Below are positions 1-64,000 of a stretch of DNA of 64,000 nt, piece by piece; positions within the stretch are counted from its first letter, which is position 1, and each line of letters starts with the position of its first letter. The notes under the pieces were generated by a model. It saw only the letters and a list, made by a program, of their open reading frames with translations, made no database searches and was not told where the DNA came from. This DNA is from Lates calcarifer (Eukaryota; Chordata; Actinopteri; Centropomidae), in contig NC_066833.1 of the NCBI RefSeq assembly GCF_001640805.2, positions 5,232,960-5,296,959 on the forward strand. Reading direction: 5' to 3'. The position numbers were made by a program, and so were the translations under genes.

Positions 1-777
1 GTTAGTCCTTAATAATTATTTGTAAATCACTAAATTGAGTTAGAATTTAAGATTAGGACAAACCTTAAGACTAGCTGAAACCTGTAGACATAAAGATTGT
101 TTCCACCAACTTTTCACCAAATTTAGTCTTTAGTCTTTAAAAATGTTTGATATTTGTGACTGACATCAGCAACCAATCACATCATTTGTGTGTCACCAGA
201 GGCTGACGTGCCGGTAAATAAACTGCCTTAACTGAAGTTACCTCAGTTTTACACTGTTGAGTTGTTCCTGTGTACCTCTGAGGGCTATACAGACTACACT
301 GTCCACACCTCTCCATCCAGAATGTCACAAAACTTTGTGCTTTTTTCCTTCTTTTTAAGGCCCTTTCAGTGCAAAAGTCAGTGCACTTAAACAAAATAAG
401 CTGCCAGTTGTTGTCCATGATTGTTTGTTCAGAATTCGTGGTTTTCTTCATGCAGATTAAAAAGAATGGAAAGTTTCTGAAAAGCCAGCTGTCATAGAGA
501 GAGGGGAGACATGATTTAAATAAATGCACATTAACTGTGTTGCACTCTACTGTTCTCATTAAAGCTGAAAGAAATGCTCATATGAAACAACAGAGATGGA
601 CCTTTCTCACCTCTGCACTGAATTGTGTGTGTTTGACATAATGTTTTGTAATATGAGGTATATTTTTGTTAAATGTAATTTATTATTATTAAACATAATT
701 TCCATTAGGTCTAAAATATCAACCAATTTACCTCTCATACTCAACTTTAAACAGATATGCTATATGTCATTTTTTCA

Positions 778-893
778 CTACATAGTCAACATTGGCATTA
801 ACATCTTTTTACTTCCCAAAAGCCTGCTGAACTTGCAATGTTTCTTCTAGACTAGTAAGTACACAGCTGTTAATGCTAATGTTGACTATGTAG
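778..893. repeat. Fold-back: 28-bp inverted repeat arms
   Basis: The arm at 778-805 is the reverse complement of 866-893 with 26 of 28 positions matching, around a 60-bp spacer. It resembles the tip of a small non-autonomous transposon. No target-site duplication was identified. Confidence 0.75.
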
Positions 894-3800
894 GGATATC
901 AAAAACTACTACAGCACCTTTAACTAGCTAAGTCAAACACATCACAACTGAACTCAAACTTAACTGTGAAGAACTGATGCAGAGGATTTAATGTTTTTAT
1001 GTTGTTTTGGTGTCTGGTTTCATTTTATGGGTATGTACTGTATGTCTTATGTTTTGTAATGAGTGTTGGTAGATTAGAATGGGAGCAGTGAAATTTATAT
1101 CATTTCATCAATGAATAAATTGAACCTTGAATAAATTGGAGTTCTTCTATTTATCCAGCACCAAGGTGTTTCTTTCCACAGCCAAAATTAGGAGTGTACA
1201 TCAGGTACTTATTCTAGTGTGATAGCATTTATTCAGGTGATAGCCTGCAAAATAACTGATTTTATCTCACAGCCCGTTAGAGCCATTCAGTGCAGCTTAT
1301 GAGATATGGAAGTGATGCATGTATTTGAAACTTCTACAATTTCAGGCCAAAGAACTAGAAAATATTTTCAAAAGGACTGTTTTTTATTTAAAAAAATATA
1401 TATATTATTTTAGCCATTTGTGATTCTTGTTGCAAGTGTTGAGTCCTGCACTTTTCTGTAAATGCCAAATAACATAAAAACAACTACCATGCTGAAAAAC
1501 AGGGACTTGCAATACAGTAAGTGGTTGAAAACCTCTGTGAACAAATTTTCCTGAGGACAAGGAGAGTGACAATAAGCTTTTACTGGAAGGTGTTAAAGTA
1601 CTTACTGTACAAATGAACAAGAGATGAAAAACATCATTACCACAACAGTGAAGAATATCTGTTCCATCAAACTGAGGGCAAGGTGTACCATGGTTCCATT
1701 TAATTAGCTGCTATTTGAATACACTGCAGTCATTATGTGTGTTCGACTGGAGTGTATAACTGTCTTTTGACAATTTTAACTGGACAAAAGACTTCATTGG
1801 CAATATGGAAACAACTCTAACTTTCTGCTCAGTGATAAGAAGAGGTCAAGGAGGAAAGACATTAATTCATTCATAGATTATTTGATTGTGAAATTAAATA
1901 AACTTTTACGAATTGTAAATGCAATGACATGAAAACTCCACACCCAGTCATTTAGGCAAATCCCCAGCCAAATATAATTCTTATGCCATGTAACACAGTA
2001 TATTGTTGTGTGTACAATGTGAGCAATATAGTTCACAACAATTAAGGTTGTAAAGGTGTAAATCCTCTTAGCTTGAGTGTAAATTGAATGACCAGCACAC
2101 CAACCCAGTCAGCAGTTTGTGTTGTAATAGTCAGAAAAAATGTAGGTATTGAATTTTCCACTTTTTCAAGAATATGTTTCCAACTTAAAGACATTAGTTT
2201 TAAAGTCTTGCTGAGTGCCACATGTACACAAATCAACAGATTATATTTTGTGACTGATTCACAAACTTCTGCAAGACTGGTTTGGGTACACACAGTCCAG
2301 CATTCACACACATTTAAGGGAATGCTTGTCATACAAGCACTACTCATTTCAGGCATCTTATTAAACTGAAAATTCCACTTACTTTACAGTAGAGGAAATC
2401 CATGCATGAGTCATATGCAATGACTCTAATTGTTCCTACAAGTCATGTTTCTTCACATAGTAAAGCTGTTTTGTATTAATTATCCAAAATGATTCAATTA
2501 TATGATAAAGGTCTTTTATTGCTCTTCTCACATCTGTTTTTGTTCTCAAACTGCAGATTGGGGGAATCAGAGACTGAGGAGATGTGACATGATTAAAAGG
2601 ATAGTGAGAACAATTAACATTATGTAGCTACAAAATATTGTTGTTTTTCCTTCTCTCTTTACTTTTTATTTTGAAATAGTTTGATTTATTGGCCTTTCAT
2701 GCCTCTAACAATATGCAAATTAAATAATCCAAGGCAAATCTATTTGATTTAACATTATGCAGCCTCTGATAAGGACCTATGCCATATTTTTTATGTAGTT
2801 TTTTATATGTCTACTTTCTTTTGTTTTGTTTTTTTTGTTTTTTTTCTGTTGCATACTGTGTCTTTTTGCGAAACTTCACAGCTGAGACCAGGAAAACTTA
2901 TTTCATCTAGGTTTTTGTGGTAAGGAGAGACTGTTCTGCCAACCTCTAGTCAGTGGTTTCAAGTCAGTAATGACGACCACTTCCACATGTCCCATGTGGG
3001 CATTTTTCTTGGAATGAACCAAAAAGAACCATGTGATTCAAAAGAAAGCATGAAGGGACTTAATTGGCTTTGCCGTGGAAAGAAAAGCTATAGAGAGAGC
3101 AATAAAGCAGGGAGGACTATGAAAGGCAATGAAACAAGAAACATTAGCTTTGGAAATGAGCTCCATAATCCATGCAATTAAAATGAAGTGGCTGACAATG
3201 TCAGTTAGCCATTTCCATTTTCCATTGTAGCATTTCTCATGTTCAGCTCCTCGCAGCGACATGTTCCTTTGATCCTTTCATGACTCTCTGGAGCTCAGTA
3301 CATTTAGGAACATTTATTTCAATGACTAAAGTTGTAGGCAATTCGGATATGATAACTATTGCATTATGTAGACAAAAGCTTACATAAAGATATAGAGGAA
3401 ACATTATGGCTGTTCAAGCTGAGTCTAATTCCCCTTCTAACACTAGAATTACTGGGCTTTTGTCCACTAGTCAGCTGTGAAATGGTGCTGCTATCCCAGG
3501 GACAAAGTGCAGGCTGTGATAATCATATTTCCTGCTTATGATGAAAATCTCTACTCTACTTTCTGTACTTTCTGTACTTTAAAGAAAAAGGGAGTGAGAG
3601 AAAGAAAATATACTTTATTTAAAGTTGCTTTAAATATATATATTTTTTCATATTGTTAGTGGGTAAAATGACTACATTTAGTGTGAAATGTTGAGCTCTC
3701 TATATATTTTATTTTCACTGCCCTCACATTTCCTGTTTCAGTTGAGTCTCAGCACCAAACAGCACACAAAGTCATCAGCTAACTACTGAACATAGTAGGG

Positions 3801-4760
3801 TGGCAGCTAAAGAGGCAGTATACCTGTCATTGTGGTGCTGAAAAGATCTTCAGAGGGTGAGCTTCTCTTTATAATTTTTTGTTCATATTCAAATATTAAA
3901 CTACTGTATATCTCACCTTATATCTGTTTTACAGGATATGTTTGCAATGCTTTGTTTTTCTTTCACTATAGAATATGAAATACCACAAATTCAACACACA
4001 CTCACACCAAAACAAAATTCAACATTTACTTGGGGAATAAACTGACATTGCTGGGGAAGCAGCAATATGTGTCAGAGCCTGAGGGAAAACCAGCAGAACA
4101 ACAGATGAAACTGTACTGAGCGTCTTCAAAATCTGCCTCCTCTCCTTGTTTTTTTTTTCATTTTATTTGATCGCCTTGTATGGCTCTCACCATAGAAGAG
4201 CCATTATTAAAGTATATTTCATCTCATCATATCTTTCTGTCTTTATCTTCAAGAATGTGTTTTCCCTTCATTATAGTGGACTATAGTAACATTGTTGTAT
4301 AGTGTAGCATAGTGTTTAGTGTATAGCATACATGGTATTGAATAATGTATGTCATACTGTGAAAAAACTTTTAAACTTTAAACTGGACGGCTCTTTTCAC
4401 TTTTATCTTCAAAAGGACAATGAAAGTTTCCCAGTGCTCATCTTAAATCTGAGTTCACAGCCAATCACAGTCCAGTATGAAACTTAGTGTGATGTGGAAA
4501 TTTGAAGCCTCCAGCATACATATAAATGGGGGCCAAATTAAAAAAAGAAACAAAAGTGTATTAGTAATTGTTTCACCACAAGGATCTAGAACATCTGCAA
4601 TGCTCTTCCTTTCATAAATTCTTAGTGTATTGAACTCTACAGGAGGGATAAACAATGTTCTACCAAAGGACATTCTTTCATTTGGTATTTTTCTGATGGT
4701 GGAAGGCAAAACTGTCACACACATCACCTCAAAATGTCCCATAGGTGTTTTACCACACAG

Positions 4761-5050
4761 AGGACCCCCAAAATATCCTAAAGGCCACTAGAAACCCCTG
4801 AAGGACTACTAGAACTTCACAAAGGACACTACAACCTCCTAGGGACCCCTAGAGACTCCGAAAGGACCTGTGGAACCTCCTCAATGGCCACTACAACCAA
4901 TATCCTTACTGAACCTTCTGAAGGACCTCTAGAATCCAATTAAACTTTAAAAACTACATTAAGAGCCTTTCTCAAAGTTAGAGCATTAGAACCTCCAAAA
5001 GATCCCTAGAAGGACCCCTCCCTAATGACTATCAAAACCTCCTAAAACCA
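4761..5050. repeat. Degenerate tandem repeat, ~20-bp unit
   Basis: About fourteen imperfect copies of a unit close to AAAGGACCACTAGAACCTCC, with drift and small gaps. The clearest copies run from 4780 to 4900, and the array fades out after 5040. Confidence 0.75.
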
Positions 5051-6284
5051 ACTGCAGAAGCTCTTCAGTGACTGCTCCCTTACATTTGTCATCTGTCTAT
5101 ACATTGACAATATCTGCATATTCACAGAGTCTGGATTTTTCGGTGGAGAGAGGAAGGAGTAAATCTTGGGTGGAAGAGAAGAAGAAGAGAATTTATACAT
5201 GTTTTATAACATGTCTGAAAAGGAGTGTGACAAATTCACTGACAAAAGTCACTGACTGTCATGGTAAGAATGAAAATATTACCAACCTGTTACAACACCC
5301 GTCATTCCACGCTTGTGAACTGAACCTAGCTACAAATAAAATAAATCCATAATTTATCTATAACAAACTGGAAATTTATTATATAATAGTCAAGTGGATG
5401 TTGTATTATACAAAGTTAAGGCTCCCAAAGAAGAGAGAGAGAAGTTCTTTAACAGCAGGTCATGAGGCTTTGCTCCCCTTAGTAGCAGGCGGTGTCTGAC
5501 AAACCAATTTATAGCCAAATAAAGAAAGTGCATCTGCCTGCTTGGATGTCTATGACACAAACTCAAAGTAAACTTCAATACTATTTCACACTGAACAAAC
5601 ACTACAGAGTGGTGGATTATGATGGGCAGTGTGAGCAATCACAAACCAAGAAAGACATTAATCCAAAAAAGACTGAGTGACCATGCAAGTGACCACGCAT
5701 TGGCCATTGAGACTGGTTGTCACAGAAAAACCTGGCAAACCTAGAGAAAGCAGACTGAGTCAATTCTGCCAACAACAAGATGTAGAGATATGGAGAAACA
5801 CTTTGTGATACACTGAAGCCTTTGTGAAGACATAAGAATCAAATTCTACAGCAAAATAGAACTAAAATGCCAAAGACACATTCTCATAAAAAAAGATGAA
5901 TTTAGTTGCTGGAAAAGCCTGACCAGTACAACCAGTGAAATAGCCAGAGAGAAAACCAGCAGCGCAATAAAGCTGTAATGAACTCCTTTGAATTCTGCTT
6001 TCCCTCTTTTTATTATCTCTGTTCTTCTATGGTTTTCCCTATTACCATTAGATTTAATTGTTAAACTATATCATATTTATTTTCTATTTTACTGATTTGT
6101 TGCAACGATTTGTTGTTATTTTATTACAGTATACTATGATATACAGTATAGCAGTATAGCTATAAAGTGTATGTAGTGTAGTGATGTACAAACCATTTGT
6201 TGTCTCTATCTTTTTTTTCTTGTTAGATTCAGATTTTTAAACATGGCATGGCTCTAAGACTAGTAATGTGCATCAGTCCACAAC

Positions 6285-6430
6285 TTTTGTCCAGACTGAC
6301 ATATCTCAACAACTATTGAAAGGATTACCATGACATTTTGTGCAGACATTCATGTTCCCCAGTGGATGAATTACAGAGACTTTGATGATCCCTTAGGTTG
6401 TGGAAAAGCCGGACTCCAGCATGACACTTT
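6285..6430 (+). repeat. Interspersed teleost repeat, family A, head part
   Basis: The stretch with gtgcagacattcatgttccc and cagtggatgaa aligns with 26475-26600 in the same orientation at roughly 80% over about 80 bases. I know this family as widespread in fish genomes but do not know its class. Confidence 0.7.
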
Positions 6431-6529
6431 TGTATTTTCAGCTGTCATTTGGGACAGTCCCCACCAATAGACTGTTTTGCCATTCACCCTCTGAAAAAAG
6501 GGCTGCAGGGCACCTGGACCAAAATCCAT

Positions 6530-6930
6530 TTCTAAACAGCTGATTAACATTTATAACTACAGACTCGACAGATTATTGGAGAACCCCTTATTAATGATTT
6601 ATCAACATTTATGGGTGAGTGACTAACTTTTGCTGAAACCCATTATCCTATATTTATGACTTACTAAGATTTACACCTGCACACTTAATGGCTTGGAGGG
6701 CTTTATCTGATGAATCTCAGAGCTAGCAGTGTCATGCTGTGGGAGGATTTTCCACCCATTCATGCAACTCAAAAGTTGTCGTTATTGCTAGTTTATAACT
6801 GATTTGCATCAGTAAACAGTTACTAATGATGAGACTGCAATATATAGAGCCTTCATAAATGGTGCCTTACCAGAAAATGGTACACACTAAACTAAGATGG
6901 TAACTATTATAGAGTCCTGATGTCAGCCCC
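6530..6930. repeat. Second interspersed repeat, apparently inserted in family A copy
   Basis: The sequence around 6840-6880 (gagactgcaatatatagagc, aatggtgccttaccagaaaa) is of a type I recall as a dispersed fish repeat. Directly after it, 6887-6915 (actaaactaagatggtaac) looks like the tail of family A. This suggests nesting. Confidence 0.45.
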
Positions 6931-7205
6931 ATACTTGCTAATATCACACGATTACATGCTAAAACCTCTAACCTCTAAATTTGAATTTAAAACAGAAACC
7001 CCAGTACACTTTCTGCTCTTTGCACAAAATATGACAAGATAAGCAGATGATTGTCAGTACCACAAATACAGAAGCTGGAATTAGTTTAAGTGAGAATAGA
7101 TTCATTATCACCCGCAAGGGCACTTTGCTGCTCCAACCCTCCAAGCATACAGGGCACCGTTGGCTACTTGAAATTTTACAATAAAGTTATAAGAATTCAC
7201 AGAAG

Positions 7206-7314
7206 CATATATAGGAATTGCTGCTTGCAGCTTTTCTCTGTGGTATCTTTGCTATTGCTTTGCATTTTTTATTGCAATGCTTGGGCTTCACGGTGCTCTT
7301 GCTCTTCCAATAAA

Positions 7315-7371
<57 letters not shown>

Positions 7372-7522
7372 GTACCTCACAGTAAGGGAGTGTCGTCGTG
7401 GAAGCGGGCTGCTCCTTCACATTAGACTCCTTCTATTCCTCCGTGCCGGAGGAGCAAGGAGGAACCTGTCCTCTGTTTTCCCTCTTTGTGGACACACGGA
7501 TAACCACACCACGACTGGGAAG
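7206..7522 (+). promoter_or_regulatory. Probable 5'UTR and promoter-proximal region of the cntnap gene
   Basis: The sequence immediately before the start codon is more GC-rich than its surroundings and contains a long (GA)n tract. A TATA-like catatatagg lies at 7206-7215. No initiator or transcript end can be fixed from sequence alone, so the transcription start is unknown. Confidence 0.3.
7319..7369. repeat. (GA)25 microsatellite
   Basis: Uninterrupted GA dinucleotides, about 150 bases before the start codon and therefore probably in the 5'UTR or core promoter. Read in the frame of exon 1 it would encode alternating Arg/Glu. Confidence 0.95.
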
Positions 7523-61395
<53,873 letters not shown>

Positions 61396-61871
61396 CAGCT
61401 TTAAAGGAAAGGTTCAGATTTTTTAAAAGTCAGTCTTAATACAACACTCACATGCCATATGTGCTTTGATTTTAGAGTTGTGAGTTGTGAAGTCAGAGGA
61501 GCTATTTAGGGAGCCCCTGGCTCTGGAAGCCCCCATTTAGTTGGAGCATTTCTACGGCCTGGATCAGCATGAAACTCACCCCAATATCCTCCAAATCAAA
61601 GTAAATTTTCTGTGGAGGCTAATGATGACAGTATTAATAAAACATCTAATCACTTTTAAATTCTGGGTGAATGCCAACAGTGGCTTAGGCTCATGGGTAT
61701 TATAATATTTAGACCCATCCACTATGCCAAAATGATGCACAAAATGTAGAAACAAAACTGGTGGCCATACCACTACATCCTCCAGGAGAGTCCTGTGTTT
61801 CCATGTTAAGTAACATAAAGGATGTCGTTAAAAATGAGAATTGAAATGGGAAACAGAATGGGAAAAAACAC

Positions 61872-62312
61872 TTCACAACTCTGTTGGTTGCTGTAATCAT
61901 TTCTCCTCTCCAGACCAGCCTTGAAGTGATTCTTTTGTAGCACGCTGTAAGAAATGGGAGACAAAGTGCACATGGCTTGTTTGGTGCTAAAATACATTCT
62001 AAAGTACAAGTGACACTAACATGAGGCTTCAGTAGTCTGTTTTTGAATGCAACTTTTCCTCCTGTTTCCTCCTCTGGCTCCTGTTTCTTGTGTGCACACC
62101 AAAAACCAGGACAAAGATACCCACTTGAGTTGTCCAATTCAGACTACAGAAGTCTCATAATAGCATTAGCTATTCTATTAATGCATTTTTCTACTGAACA
62201 TGGACTGGATTTTGTTCCTTATCTCTTACTGTGTAGTCACACTAAAGGTATTTCTTCGCAGCCAGTATGGAGAGCAAAAATGATTACAGCTAACAATAGC
62301 TCCATAAAATTC
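61872..62312. repeat. Large imperfect palindrome (fold-back element)
   Basis: The reverse complement of about 61880-62041 aligns with about 62131-62300 at roughly two-thirds identity. Anchors include gattacagc with ttgctgtaatc, cagactac with gtagtctg, and the gaggcttcagtagtctg/cagactacagaagtctc pair, around a spacer of about 90 bases. Confidence 0.7.
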
Positions 62313-64000
62313 CTGTGACTATTGCTTTAATATAGACTTTGAAGATTTACAAACGTATCCTATAAGCTACTGTGAAGAACTAATTTATTTTATTGTTTTT
62401 TCATTATTGGTCTGGTCGAGGAGTGCGGCTGCTCTCTTTGTCCTGTCACATTTCTCCAGCAGCCTTTCCCCGTCTGACATTTTAATGTGTCCCCTTAATA
62501 ATACACCAACCCTTTGGAAGAGACAGAGATACCAGAATGCACTTAATGGATCATGTAGTTCAAGAAATAATTTATTAATTATTAAAACAGAGACAATAAT
62601 CCTCTGTGGATCTCAGAGATTAGATTTTCATAAGAAGTTACAAAGGTGTCATTTTATGAAAGGACACATTTATTCTTTTAGAGACTTAATATGAACATGT
62701 GATTATGTCGGTCACAAAGGCCCTCACTGCCATTTTAGAACTGATTGCTTGGATATTTGGATTTGCTGGTAAGAGGTGGGAATATAACAAAGAAACACAG
62801 CTGTACTGATATTTTCAAACTAAAATCCTTCAATGCCAGTGTACACAGTTCACAAATGTAACCTGACCAGTAAAAGCTCACATATAGAAATAATATCTAC
62901 AAGAGCATATCACATATTCAGTTAAACAAACATATAACATTATGTGATTTTACCTACATGGTAGTCCATATCTTTATAATGCAATTATGTACCTGCTTTC
63001 ATGTAACCAGGTGTCTAATACATCCTTAAATAGAGCAGTATTTGATTGTGCCAGTTGTTAACAAAACAAGAAATAATATGATTATTACTGCAAAAATGTT
63101 TGAAATACACAACTTGTGCAGTATATTATGTAACACAGAAAGGCTGTTCGTTATTTACTTTAAACGCTCTCTCTCTTTACCACAGATACCTGATGTTTCT
63201 GTTTAATTACACGGTAATTACTCTAAAAGAACCCGCAAGCCATATTAAATGCATTGAGTCTAATAGCCAAGCTCAACACATAGAGACAGGTTTCCACAGT
63301 GTGACAGACATTTCTCAGCTAAAGCTAGCTAAGGGAAGCTTGGGTTCACAGTACGAAAACTACCCTCACACTATATGCTGTATTGTAACCAGTAACATCA
63401 GTGTGTATTATATACTTGTTGGTTGTCAGCCGGGGTCAAGAGTCCTCTCCCAGTAGATGTGCCTCTCCTGCTAGATATTAATAGTAATAACATTACTATG
63501 TATGGAATCCTGCTTTTGTCATTAAAATATCAAATATCAAATATCAAACACTAGACATATGCCAGATGTCAAATGTGAGTGTGTACACTGTATGAATGCC
63601 TGCAGTGTGCAGCAAACAATGCAGGATTTAGCAGGTATCATTCATCCAGCCTCAGGGGAATCATGAAATGAGATTATACCCACCTGTTTTCTTTTTTCAG
63701 ATAACTTAGAGGAATAACAGTGTGATACATTTTCCAACCAAAGTCTCCCAACTCTATGAAATGTAGTGTATATTAGCAGCTGTCACCAAGCCACAAACAT
63801 TTGTTTTCTATATGAATGTCATAGTAATGTCCCTTGGAAACCTGTCTAGTCCATTATGTTATATATTTAGTCTTAATGAGGTTTCACATGCTTAAGTACC
63901 TACAGAGTTGCTCTAGATGCACACTGGAATTAAGTAAATGCTTGTTGTGAATCCTCATCAGCCTTAAAGGGAGCCGTGATTATAAAGTCATTATAGATGC

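Larger units (their letters stand above)
1..7205. other. Upstream non-coding DNA
   Basis: AT-rich sequence with no open frame resembling a known protein and no splice-bounded coding exon that I can recognise on either strand. Identified contents are a fold-back at 778-893, a degenerate 20-bp-unit tandem repeat at 4761-5050 and interspersed repeat sequence between about 6285 and 6930, each listed separately. Several AATAAA hexamers occur (for example near 1115-1130), but without an adjoining gene they cannot be called terminators. Confidence 0.6.

Noticed and set aside
2042..2369. Overlapping open frames on both strands
   Set aside because: Low-complexity-free but with no recognisable motif, no neighbours and no splice signals in a sensible arrangement.
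7187..7420. Minus-strand open frame with a Ser-Leu repeat
   Set aside because: A product of translating the GA microsatellite on the other strand.

Overview
The window is vertebrate nuclear DNA, most probably from a ray-finned (percomorph-type) teleost. It is AT-rich, with short coding exons separated by long introns. It carries many microsatellites and many interspersed repeats of kinds I recognise from fish genomes, including a decayed Tc1/mariner transposase piece, non-LTR retrotransposon 3' tails and fold-back elements. The lineage is inferred from this repeat content and from the protein type. There is no bacterial-style gene arrangement, no CRISPR array, no tRNA or rRNA gene that I could find, and no second protein-coding gene that I can support.

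The one gene is a contactin-associated-protein (CASPR/neurexin IV) family member on the + strand. Exons 1-17 lie between 7523 and 61079, and the gene runs off the right edge inside intron 17. The encoded part is a signal peptide, an F5/8-type C (discoidin) domain, laminin G domain 1, laminin G domain 2, an EGF-like module, a fibrinogen-like segment and most of laminin G domain 3: about 911 residues of an expected ~1300. Laminin G 4, the second EGF module, the transmembrane helix and the cytoplasmic tail must lie beyond 64000. The sequence is of the CNTNAP3/4/5 type. Exons 5-8 resemble CNTNAP4 most (comparison from memory), so cntnap4 is the working name and cntnap5 the main alternative.

Layout: 1-7205 is upstream DNA with a degenerate tandem repeat, a short fold-back and nested interspersed repeats. 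7206-7522 is the probable promoter/5'UTR, with a (GA)25 tract. 7523-7595 is exon 1, followed by a 14.3 kb first intron. Exons 2-3 are at 21850-22787, exon 4 at 29861-30008, exons 5-7 at 34328-37098, exon 8 at 39223-39490, exons 9-10 at 44360-44790, exons 11-13 at 47449-53100 and exons 14-17 at 57077-61079. From 61080 to the end is intron 17, rich in repeats.

The most notable observation is that two coding exons each carry one extra base relative to the reading frame that the domain and all the splice phases demand: exon 3 at 22679/22680 and exon 16 at 59823/59824. Everything else in the gene is open and correctly phased. Either the assembly has two one-base errors or this is a recently inactivated gene copy. 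Two splice sites also sit beside dinucleotide repeats of a kind known to bind splicing regulators: CA after exon 8 and TG before exon 17. I found no evidence of a previously undescribed biological system.
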